This document shows positions 8,093-13,938 of a stretch of DNA of 50,847 nucleotides, piece by piece. How positions within the stretch are numbered: position 1 is the stretch's first letter; every line of letters begins with the position of its first letter. This DNA comes from an uncultured Lachnospiraceae bacterium (GTDB lineage Bacteria > Bacillota > Clostridia > Lachnospirales > Lachnospiraceae). The notes beneath the pieces are model-generated. The model had not been told where the DNA came from. It saw only the letters and a list, made by a program, of their open reading frames with translations, and made no database searches. The position numbers and the translations under genes were made by a program. The stretch lies in NCBI GenBank assembly GCA_944375845.1, contig CALWAW010000068.1, positions 1 to 50,847 of the forward strand, read 5' to 3'.

Positions 8093-10039
8093 ATGAAAAG
8101 GAAGCTGCTTTGCCTGGCGGCCGCGCTCCTGCTGGTGCTGGGCCTGTTTCCCGGAGCGGCGCTGGCCCAGGGGGAAGATGTGATTCCCGACGAGGGGCTT
8201 AAAAAGGCGATCAATGAAGCCCTGAACGCAGGGAAACCGGACGATGAAAAGCGCCCGGTGGATGCGGTTGTCACAGAGGCGGACATGAAAGGGCTCTCCA
8301 GACTCTCTGTCTATTCAGAGGACGGTGTGAAAAGCCTGGAGGGGCTCCGGTATGCGGTGAACCTCACCAGTCTTTCCATAAAAGGAACTGTGGAGGGTCT
8401 GGAGGAAATTGAAGGGCTTGCCAAGCTCACCCAACTGACGATCACAGACAATGATTCTCTGGGGGATCTTACAGTCCTCGGCAAAAAGCCTGAGCTTACC
8501 AAGCTGACCGTCAGCTCCAACGATAATCTGGTCTCTTTGGATGGCCTCTCAGGGACTGCGTGTCCAAAGCTTCAGGAGCTGGACTGTTCCAGGTGCGAGA
8601 ATCTGAGCGACATTTCAGCCCTTGAGAATCATTCGCTCTCGGTGCTTAAAATTGCGGATTTCGAGGGATATAATGCCATTTCTGACATCAGCGCCCTTAA
8701 GGGCTATACTTCCCTGGAGGAGCTGGAACTGGAAAAGGTCGTGATCACGGATGAAAACAGGGTGTCTTACCGGGAGGCAGTCAGTTCCCTTATCAATCTG
8801 AAGGAGCTTTCCATGCCCTACTGTGAAATCAGCGATGAGGACACGGTCATGTTTGCACCGCTCAAAAAACTGGAAAGCCTTGTGCTGAATATCAACAACC
8901 TTACCAATACGGAGTTCTGCGACAGCCTTCCTGATACCATGACCACTCTGGGCCTCCATGGAAACAATATCGTTGATGTGGATAATCTGGCAAGGTTTAA
9001 AAATCTGAAGATTCTGGGCATGGGCAACAATATGGTGACAGATTTCTCTTTCATGAGCGGAATGACTGCCCTGACGGCAGGGGATGTCCGCCACGCAGAA
9101 GGGACAGAGAGCTTTCCGATGAGGGAAACCTATAGGGTGGGGAGTCCTGACGCCCCGGTGGAAATAGAAGGGAACCAGATTGTGATCGATAACCCTTATA
9201 TCGGGGCGGACGGAACGCCGATCTCCTTCGAGGGAGCCGAAACAGATCCGGCCAGCACAGTCAGCTATGATCCTGCCGCAAATGAGATTATAGTGACCAA
9301 CCCGTCCACGAGCAGGCTTAACCCCACGACGGTCACATTAGAATATAACCTTCCCGTTTCAGGGGGAGAGCATAAGGTCAGCAGACTGGTTATCCAGGTT
9401 TATGCAAAAGAAAAGGTTTCCTACACCATCAGCTACGACTGGGGAACAGAGGCTCCTGAGGGGGCAGTGCTTCCCGCTGATTCTCAGGAATACGATAATC
9501 TGAGCGCGGCGCAGGCGGCCCTGGACAGCTCCTTTACAAATCAGACGAAAATCCGCGGAGAAAAGGATGGAAAAGAGGGCGTGTGGCAATTTTCAGGCTG
9601 GACCGCGACCCTTGAGGACGGCGTGCTGAAGGCGGTGGGACAGTGGACCTTTGCGGCGGACGTGCCGGAGACTACGGAAGAAGCGGAGAGCTCCGAGACG
9701 CCGGAGACCACAGAGGCAGAAGAAAGCTCCGAGGCACCGGAGACCACAGAGGCAGAAGAAAGCTCCGAGACGCCGGAGACCACGAAGGCAGAAGAAAGCT
9801 CCGAGACACCGGAGACCACGAAGGCAGAAGAAAGCTCCAAGGCGCCGGAGACCACAAAGGCGGAAGAGAGCACAGCCGTACCGGAAACGACGGCCGCGCC
9901 GGAAGCCGCGGCAGACGGAAAGACCCCTCCCACGGGAGACGCGGGGAACGGTTCCCTTTGGGGAAGCCTTTTCGCGGTTTCAGCGGTGGGAGTTCTGACG
10001 GCAGTTCTTGCCGGTAAGGGCAGAAGGAAAAAGGCATAA
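8093..10039 (+). CDS. Secreted leucine-rich-repeat surface protein with PPTGD sortase signal
   Basis: A 648-residue exported protein of unknown ligand. The N-terminus is a signal peptide (basic MKRK, hydrophobic core, likely cleavage after GAALA near residue 25). Residues about 60-330 contain irregular leucine-rich repeats of the internalin-like bacterial type (for example LTSLSIKG, LTQLTITD, LKILGMGNN). A beta-rich middle region follows, then a Thr/Glu/Pro-rich stalk of 12-residue repeats, and finally a sorting signal: PPTGDAGN, a hydrophobic segment and the basic tail KGRRKKA. PPTGD is a variant of LPxTG, so sortase attachment is likely but not certain. ATG 8093 has AAGGAGG at 8077-8083; an in-frame ATG at 8033 lies inside the previous gene. 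The codons look less G/C-biased than in the neighbours, which may point to separate acquisition. Confidence 0.85.
   Translation: MKRKLLCLAAALLLVLGLFPGAALAQGEDVIPDEGLKKAINEALNAGKPDDEKRPVDAVVTEADMKGLSRLSVYSEDGVKSLEGLRYAVNLTSLSIKGTVEGLEEIEGLAKLTQLTITDNDSLGDLTVLGKKPELTKLTVSSNDNLVSLDGLSGTACPKLQELDCSRCENLSDISALENHSLSVLKIADFEGYNAISDISALKGYTSLEELELEKVVITDENRVSYREAVSSLINLKELSMPYCEISDEDTVMFAPLKKLESLVLNINNLTNTEFCDSLPDTMTTLGLHGNNIVDVDNLARFKNLKILGMGNNMVTDFSFMSGMTALTAGDVRHAEGTESFPMRETYRVGSPDAPVEIEGNQIVIDNPYIGADGTPISFEGAETDPASTVSYDPAANEIIVTNPSTSRLNPTTVTLEYNLPVSGGEHKVSRLVIQVYAKEKVSYTISYDWGTEAPEGAVLPADSQEYDNLSAAQAALDSSFTNQTKIRGEKDGKEGVWQFSGWTATLEDGVLKAVGQWTFAADVPETTEEAESSETPETTEAEESSEAPETTEAEESSETPETTKAEESSETPETTKAEESSKAPETTKAEESTAVPETTAAPEAAADGKTPPTGDAGNGSLWGSLFAVSAVGVLTAVLAGKGRRKKA
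9689..9868 (+). repeat. Five tandem 36-bp coding repeats (12-residue Thr/Glu/Pro stalk)
   Basis: Five consecutive 36-base units begin at 9689, 9725, 9761, 9797 and 9833, each encoding a version of SSETPETTEAEE, with degenerate part-units on both sides (9662-9688 and 9869-9900). They form the stalk between the folded surface domain and the sorting signal. Units differ by a few bases, and Glu changes to Lys in the later copies. Such repeats are prone to length change. Confidence 0.92.
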
Positions 10040-10052
10040 GAGCCTGTGAAGG

Positions 10053-10091
10053 TTTTAGGGGCCGCCTGGGGCGGCCCCGGAGCCCTAAAAA
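10053..10091 (+). terminator. Hairpin after LRR surface-protein gene
   Basis: GGGGCCGCC at 10058-10066 pairs perfectly with GGCGGCCCC at 10070-10078 around a TGG loop. TTTTAGGG at 10053-10060 can alternatively pair with CCCTAAAA at 10084-10091. The sequence after it is AAAAAATTTT rather than a pure T run, so termination may be imperfect. Confidence 0.5.
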
Positions 10092-10118
10092 ATTTTGAAA
10101 GAAATTGAAAAAAGATTC

Positions 10119-10147
10119 TTGACAATAGGAAAAATTTAAGCTATACT
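10119..10147 (+). promoter_or_regulatory. Strong sigma-A promoter of tRNA-Pro/tRNA-Glu
   Basis: A perfect TTGACA at 10119-10124 and TATACT at 10142-10147 with a 17-base spacer lie 11 bases before the tRNA-Pro gene. The near-consensus form fits a stable-RNA promoter. Confidence 0.85.
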
Positions 10148-10158
10148 ATGCAAGGTAT

Positions 10159-10232
10159 CGAGGCGTGGCTCAGTTTGGTAGAGCGCCGTGTTCGGGACGC
10201 GGAGGTCGCAAGTTCGAATCTTGTCGCCTCGA
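10159..10232 (+). tRNA. tRNA-Pro, anticodon CGG
   Basis: The cloverleaf folds fully: acceptor CGAGGCG/CGCCTCG, D stem GCTC/GAGC, anticodon stem CCGTG/CGCGG (one T-G pair) with loop TTCGGGA, and T arm GCAAG-TTCGAAT-CTTGT. The loop gives anticodon CGG (reads CCG) followed by G37, as usual in proline tRNAs. The discriminator is A and no CCA is encoded. A prolyl-tRNA editing protein gene lies about 320 bases downstream on the other strand. Confidence 0.97.
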
Positions 10233-10256
10233 CTATCCCGTAAGGATACTTCATAA

Positions 10257-10328
10257 GGCCTGTTGGTCAAGCGGTTAAGACGCCGCCCTCTCACGGCGGA
10301 AACAGGGGTTCGATTCCCCTACAGGCTA
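10257..10328 (+). tRNA. tRNA-Glu, anticodon CTC
   Basis: Acceptor GGCCTGT pairs with ACAGGCT (first pair G-T), anticodon stem CCGCC/GGCGG carries loop CTCTCAC, and T arm is AGGGG-TTCGATT-CCCCT. The anticodon CTC reads GAG. CCA is not encoded. It lies 24 bases after tRNA-Pro and is probably co-transcribed with it. Confidence 0.97.
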
Positions 10329-10352
10329 TTTTACAGGTTTTCATCTGATAAG

Positions 10353-10387
10353 TTCGCAAAACTACGGTTTGCGGGCTTTTTGTTTTG
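10353..10387 (+). terminator. Terminator of tRNA-Pro/tRNA-Glu transcript
   Basis: CGCAAA at 10355-10360 pairs with TTTGCG at 10368-10373, followed by a T-rich run (CTTTTTGTTTT, 10376-10386). Confidence 0.75.
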
Positions 10388-10397
10388 TAAAAAAGTC

Positions 10398-10425
10398 TTG
10401 ACTATTCAAAAAATAATGGTAAAAT
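10398..10425 (+). promoter_or_regulatory. Sigma-A promoter of tRNA-Val
   Basis: TTGACT at 10398-10403 and TAAAAT at 10420-10425 with a 16-base spacer lie 16 bases before the tRNA gene. This promoter and the terminator before it make tRNA-Val a separate transcript. Confidence 0.75.
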
Positions 10426-10441
10426 AGAAAAGTACCGAAAC

Positions 10442-10515
10442 GGAAGCATAGCTCAGCTGGGATGAGCGTTCGCCTCACACGCGAGAGGTCATGGGTTCGA
10501 GCCCCATTGCTTCCA
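10442..10515 (+). tRNA. tRNA-Val, anticodon CAC
   Basis: Acceptor GGAAGCA/TGCTTCC, D arm GCTC/GAGC, anticodon stem TTCGC/GCGAG with loop CTCACAC, and T arm ATGGG-TTCGAGC-CCCAT fold without mismatch apart from one T-G pair. Anticodon CAC reads GTG. The discriminator is A; CCA is not encoded. Confidence 0.97.
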
Positions 10516-10521
10516 CGATTC

Positions 10522-10553
10522 CCCCGCAGGAAATCCTGCGGGGTTTTTGTTTT
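10522..10553 (+). terminator. Strong terminator after tRNA-Val
   Basis: CCCCGCAGG at 10522-10530 and CCTGCGGGG at 10535-10543 form a perfect nine-pair stem with an AAAT loop, followed by TTTTTGTTTT. Its T run reaches the stop codon of the convergent minus-strand gene. Confidence 0.93.
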
Positions 10554-11034
10554 ATAGAAGCTGTACCTGGTTCCCGTGCTCCCTGATGACAGCGGCGAGA
10601 TCCTCCGTTCTCAGCCAGACCGTGGCCGTGTTGTCGTTGGGATGGACGCCGATCAGTCCGGGAGCCTCGAAAAAGGCCTCGTCCAGAAACACCTGGACCC
10701 TGCGCTCCGTATCGTTTAAGACGCCTAAAGGCGTGACCGCGCCGGGGATCAGGCCAAGGATGGACCGAAGCTCCTCCTCTGAGGCGAAGGACAGCGGCCG
10801 GGTATGGTGCTTTTGGCGGAATTCCTTTAAGTTCACCCGCTTGCTGCCCTGCACCGTGATCAGGTAGTAGTTCCGGCGCTTGTCATCCCGCACGAAAAGA
10901 TTTTTCGCGTCGGCCTCGGGGTAGGGCAGGGCGACGGCGGCCATTTCCTCCATATTATAGACGGCCCTGTGCTCCGAGATCTCGTGCCAGAGGCCGCGCT
11001 TTTTCAGATAATCGTATACTTCCTGCTTATTCAT
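10552..11034 (-). CDS. YbaK/ProX-family prolyl-tRNA editing protein (Ala-tRNA-Pro deacylase)
   Basis: A 160-residue protein of the YbaK/EbsC/ProXp superfamily, free-standing relatives of the ProRS insertion domain that hydrolyse mischarged tRNA-Pro. Family features are the central NLFVRDDKRRNYYLITV segment with its conserved lysine, FASEEELRSILGLIPGAVTPLG and the C-terminal GVHPNDNTATVWL. The start (CAT at 11032-11034 on the plus strand) is chosen because the N-terminus MNKQEVYDYL matches the family and AAAGG precedes it; a longer frame to 11103 has no family match. Clostridial members are sometimes called PrdX and regulate proline reductase, but no prd genes are visible here. It lies beside tRNA-Pro(CGG), with which it may be functionally linked. 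Confidence 0.88.
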   Translation of the reverse strand: MNKQEVYDYLKKRGLWHEISEHRAVYNMEEMAAVALPYPEADAKNLFVRDDKRRNYYLITVQGSKRVNLKEFRQKHHTRPLSFASEEELRSILGLIPGAVTPLGVLNDTERRVQVFLDEAFFEAPGLIGVHPNDNTATVWLRTEDLAAVIREHGNQVQLL

Positions 11035-11101
11035 AAAGAAGCCTTTCTGGAAAGAAAAAAGGATGGTACAATAAAGATACCATAAGAGGGGAGGAGTGTC
11101 C

Positions 11102-11848
11102 ATGAAAAGGATCAGAAATCTGGGCAGGTTTCAAAAGGTGATCCTGATTGTTATGGGGGTTATGATTCTGGGGTTCGCGGCGGCCTACGCGGCGTTTGCA
11201 GCCCGAGACGGCTTCGAGTACAGAAATCAGCTTCTGATCCCGAAACAGGAGGAGGGCCGCACCGTCTATTCCGGGAAGCTTAACGGGGAGCAGATCCGGT
11301 TTTGGGTATACGGAGAGGGGCGAATTGAATTCCAATACGGCGATGAGAGGCGGATCTATACCATTCGGGAGGCTCCGGACGCCGTTCCTGAGGAAGAGGG
11401 CTTGAGCTCCCTGACAGGCATCGAGGTGCGCCGGGATGAGGAGCTTCTTTTCCGCGGCGGCACTATAAAAGAAGGAGGCCGCTTCTGGCTGTACCATGAG
11501 GACGGAAGCGCGGACATCGAAAGTTATCTGGGAGGAACCTGGGGGACCACAAGCGGCGGCATGACAGAGGAGGCAGAGCCTACGGTATCGGATCTCCTTA
11601 TTTTGGCTGACGGGCCTGAGCTGACCTATAAGGGCGACTGGATCGCCTGGTTTTCCGGAACGCTTATCTGCCTGCTCGCGGCTGTCTCGATCTTATTTGC
11701 CGATGAGCTGTTCCGTTTCGGCCTGCGCTTTTATATCCAGGACGCCGAAGCGGCGGAGCCCTCGGACTGGGTCATTGCCGGGCGGTATTTTCTCTGGACG
11801 ATGCTCTGCATCATGGCGTTTGTGATATTTATCATCGGTCTTCAATGA
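11102..11848 (+). CDS. Unknown membrane protein with central extracytoplasmic domain
   Basis: A 248-residue protein I do not recognise. Visible are a basic N-terminus, a first membrane segment near residues 14-36, a polar beta-rich domain of about 140 residues (including ELLFRGGTIKEGGRFWLY), and two further membrane segments near 180-200 and 224-247 with a short basic/acidic loop between them. ATG 11102 follows GAGGGGAGGAG by a good distance. It starts 67 bases from the divergent editing-protein gene and is followed by a strong terminator, so it is probably monocistronic. It has no catalytic motif I can name; a small envelope sensor or structural protein are both possible. Confidence 0.75.
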   Translation: MKRIRNLGRFQKVILIVMGVMILGFAAAYAAFAARDGFEYRNQLLIPKQEEGRTVYSGKLNGEQIRFWVYGEGRIEFQYGDERRIYTIREAPDAVPEEEGLSSLTGIEVRRDEELLFRGGTIKEGGRFWLYHEDGSADIESYLGGTWGTTSGGMTEEAEPTVSDLLILADGPELTYKGDWIAWFSGTLICLLAAVSILFADELFRFGLRFYIQDAEAAEPSDWVIAGRYFLWTMLCIMAFVIFIIGLQ

Positions 11849-11852
11849 CGCG

Positions 11853-11906
11853 AAAACACCTGCTTTCTCCGGCGGTTCTGCCGCCGGGGGAACAGGTGTT
11901 TTTTAT
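11853..11906 (+). terminator. Terminator after unknown membrane protein gene
   Basis: AAAACACCTG at 11853-11862 pairs with CAGGTGTTTT at 11893-11902. An inner stem CCGGCGG/CCGCCGG lies between the arms, and a T-rich run follows. It separates this gene from the dcw cluster. Confidence 0.88.
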
Positions 11907-11962
11907 TGCTGTCCGGCCCTTTGCCGCTTCTTAATTTTTCCTGAAAAACTCCCGAAACCCCC

Positions 11963-11991
11963 TTGATATTTCCGGGTAAATAGAATAGAAT
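11963..11991 (+). promoter_or_regulatory. Main dcw-cluster promoter
   Basis: TTGATA at 11963-11968 and TAGAAT at 11986-11991 are 17 bases apart. The MraZ-type repeats start at the last base of the -10 element, so a bound regulator would block this promoter. Confidence 0.7.
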
Positions 11992-12036
11992 GGTGATAAG
12001 TGGTTAAAAAGTGGGGTTCAATGGTAGAAAGTGGTA
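11991..12036 (+). promoter_or_regulatory. Five MraZ-type binding boxes
   Basis: TGG-led pentamers occur at 11991 (TGGTG), 12001 (TGGTT), 12012 (TGGGG), 12022 (TGGTA) and 12032 (TGGTA), spaced 10, 11, 10 and 10 bases, so all face the same side of the helix. Known MraZ sites are direct repeats of about this form with 5-base gaps in front of mraZ. Here they overlap the -10 end and the initially transcribed region, which fits autorepression. Confidence 0.72.
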
Positions 12037-12061
12037 GAGGCAGAGGCTTCAGGTGGCACAG

Positions 12062-12496
12062 ATGAAGAACCAGATGATGGGCGAATACAATCACACAATG
12101 GACACAAAGGGCCGTCTCATTGTTCCGGCAAAATTCCGGGAGGCCGGGGGCGATCGTTTTGTGGTGACAAAGGGTCTGGAAAAGTGCCTTTTTTTGTTTA
12201 CTGAAGAGAAATGGGATTCCGTAGTGGAGAGCATCAGCCACATGCCTCTCACCCACAAGAACGCCAGAGCCTTTTCCAGGTTTTTCATCGGAAGCGCCGG
12301 GGAGTGCGACGTGGACAAGCAGGGAAGAATCCTGATTCCGTCGAGCCTGCGCGCCTATGCCCGGCTTGGACGGGACGTGGTCCTGGTGGGCGTGGGAAGC
12401 CGGGTGGAGATCTGGAACAGGGAGGCCTGGGAAGCGGCCAGCGCCTGCGAGGATATTGAAGAACTGGCAGAGGGCCTGGAGGAGCTGAGGTTTTAA
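12062..12496 (+). CDS. mraZ: Transcriptional regulator MraZ
   Basis: MraZ is a ring-forming AbrB-fold DNA-binding protein that controls the division/wall gene cluster it heads. The 144-residue product has the two tandem swapped-hairpin repeats of the family: [22 protein letters not shown] at the start and [18 protein letters not shown] in the middle, each with the conserved D-x-(K/Q)-GR core. The start is not certain. ATG 12062 has AGGTGG five bases before it; GTG 12053 with AGAGG would add three residues, and ATG 12074 or 12077 would match the shortest family members. rsmH follows after two bases. Confidence 0.95.
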   Translation: MKNQMMGEYNHTMDTKGRLIVPAKFREAGGDRFVVTKGLEKCLFLFTEEKWDSVVESISHMPLTHKNARAFSRFFIGSAGECDVDKQGRILIPSSLRAYARLGRDVVLVGVGSRVEIWNREAWEAASACEDIEELAEGLEELRF

Positions 12497-12498
12497 CC

Positions 12499-13434
12499 AT
12501 GGGATTTGAGCACAGATCCGTACTTCTGGACGAAACGATCGCGTATCTGAACATAAAGCCCGACGGCGTTTACGCCGACGGCACCTTAGGCGGCGGCGGC
12601 CACGCATACGAGGTGTGCAGGCGCCTTTCGGAGAAGGGACGCTATATCGGCGTCGATCAGGACGCGGCGGCCATTGAGGCGGCGAAAAAGCGCCTTCTGC
12701 CCTTCGGGGACAGAGTCGCCATTGTCCGGAGCAACTATGAGGCCATGGACCGGGTCCTTTCAGACCTGGGGATCCGGGCGGTGGACGGGATCCTTCTGGA
12801 TCTGGGCGTATCCTCCTACCAGCTGGACACGCTGGAAAGAGGCTTCTCCTATAAAGAAGATACCGTCCTGGATATGCGGATGGATCAGCGCCAGTCCATG
12901 ACGGCGGCAGACATCGTGAACGATTACAGCGAGGACCGGCTCTACCGGATCATCCGGGATTACGGAGAAGATAAATTCGCAAAAAACATTGCGAAGCACA
13001 TCGCAGAGGCGAGAAAGAAACAGAGAATCGAAACCACAGGGCAGCTGGCCGGGATCATAAAGGGCGCCATCCCCGCCAGAGTGAGAATGACGGGAGGCCA
13101 TCCGGCCAAGAGGACCTTCCAGGCCATCCGCATTGAGTTAAACAGGGAGCTGTCCGTTCTGGAGGAATCCCTGGACAGGCTGATCGATCTTCTGAAGCCG
13201 GGAGGAAGGCTGTGCATCATCACCTTTCATTCCCTGGAGGACCGGATCGTTAAAACCGGTTTCCGGAAAAACGAGAATCCATGCACCTGCCCGCCGGAAT
13301 TTCCCGTATGCGTATGCGGGAAAAAGAGCAAAGGCAAAGTGATTACGAAAAAACCGGTTCTTCCCTCACAGGAAGAGCTTTCAGAAAATAAGCGGGCGAA
13401 AAGCGCCAAGCTGAGAGTATTTGAGAGGGCCTGA
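12499..13434 (+). CDS. rsmH: 16S rRNA (cytosine-1402-N4)-methyltransferase
   Basis: RsmH (MraW) methylates N4 of C1402 in 16S rRNA near the P site. The 311-residue protein begins [13 protein letters not shown], carries the SAM-binding loop [11 protein letters not shown] and shows the family blocks [33 protein letters not shown] and [14 protein letters not shown], ending [11 protein letters not shown]. There is a short cysteine-rich stretch ([15 protein letters not shown]) near the C-terminus, typical of the family. The start ATG 12499 is two bases after mraZ with no strong Shine-Dalgarno of its own beyond GGAGCTGAGG inside mraZ, so translation is probably coupled. Confidence 0.97.
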   Translation: MGFEHRSVLLDETIAYLNIKPDGVYADGTLGGGGHAYEVCRRLSEKGRYIGVDQDAAAIEAAKKRLLPFGDRVAIVRSNYEAMDRVLSDLGIRAVDGILLDLGVSSYQLDTLERGFSYKEDTVLDMRMDQRQSMTAADIVNDYSEDRLYRIIRDYGEDKFAKNIAKHIAEARKKQRIETTGQLAGIIKGAIPARVRMTGGHPAKRTFQAIRIELNRELSVLEESLDRLIDLLKPGGRLCIITFHSLEDRIVKTGFRKNENPCTCPPEFPVCVCGKKSKGKVITKKPVLPSQEELSENKRAKSAKLRVFERA

Positions 13435-13455
13435 CAAAGGCCCGGGGAGGATTTC

Positions 13456-13938
13456 ATGGCAGCATATCAGAGACAGCCTGTAAGGCCGCAAAGGGCCTGG
13501 AGCACGCAGATTGACGGAAATACGGTGCGCAAGGCCGCGCCGGAAATCTATATACCGGAGCGGCGCGAGGAGGCGCTCCCGGCCAGAAGAGCCATAAAGC
13601 GGCGCCAGCAGGCAAGGCAGATGAGCCCCGCCTACGTGCTTTTCTTAAGCATCGCCTCCGTGGTGGTGCTGGCGGCCTGCATCGGATACCTGAGGGTACA
13701 GGCCTCCATCAACAGCAGAATGAGCGAGATCCAGTCGCTGGAAGCCCAGCTGGAGGAGATGATTGATCTCAACGAGTCGGCAAGGACCAGGATCGAGGCG
13801 GCCTCCGACATCAGCCAGATCTACAGAACGGCCACGGAAGAGCTGGGCATGGTCTATCCTGACGACAGCCAGGTGATTTACTATGACCAGACAGAAAGGG
13901 AGTATGTACAGCAGTATGAAAGCATCCCGAAAGAATAA
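13456..13938 (+). CDS. ftsL: FtsL-like septum protein
   Basis: A 160-residue bitopic protein in the position of ftsL. It has a basic, proline-containing cytoplasmic tail of about 55 residues, one membrane segment (about 57-76, YVLFLSIASVVVLAACIGYL) and an extracytoplasmic coiled coil (SEIQSLEAQLEEMIDLNES). FtsL pairs with DivIC and FtsQ/DivIB and helps activate the FtsW-FtsI synthase at the septum. Sequence conservation in this family is low, so the call rests on topology, the ELGMVYPDDSQVIYY end typical of FtsL and the place between rsmH and a PBP. GGGGAGG at 13444-13450 precedes ATG 13456. The next gene starts inside its 3' end. Confidence 0.85.
   Translation: MAAYQRQPVRPQRAWSTQIDGNTVRKAAPEIYIPERREEALPARRAIKRRQQARQMSPAYVLFLSIASVVVLAACIGYLRVQASINSRMSEIQSLEAQLEEMIDLNESARTRIEAASDISQIYRTATEELGMVYPDDSQVIYYDQTEREYVQQYESIPKE

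Noticed and set aside
9643..10017. Arg-rich open frames on both strands over the LRR stalk
   Set aside because: They result from the 36-bp repeats being open in other frames; the real frame has a signal peptide and a sorting signal.
10257..10551. Possible attachment site for an integrated element at the tRNA genes
   Set aside because: No integrase gene and no repeated tRNA 3' end was seen nearby; the stretch holds only tRNAs, a promoter and terminators.
12285..12607. Minus-strand frames opposite mraZ and rsmH
   Set aside because: Antisense shadows, Arg/Pro-rich, no start signals.
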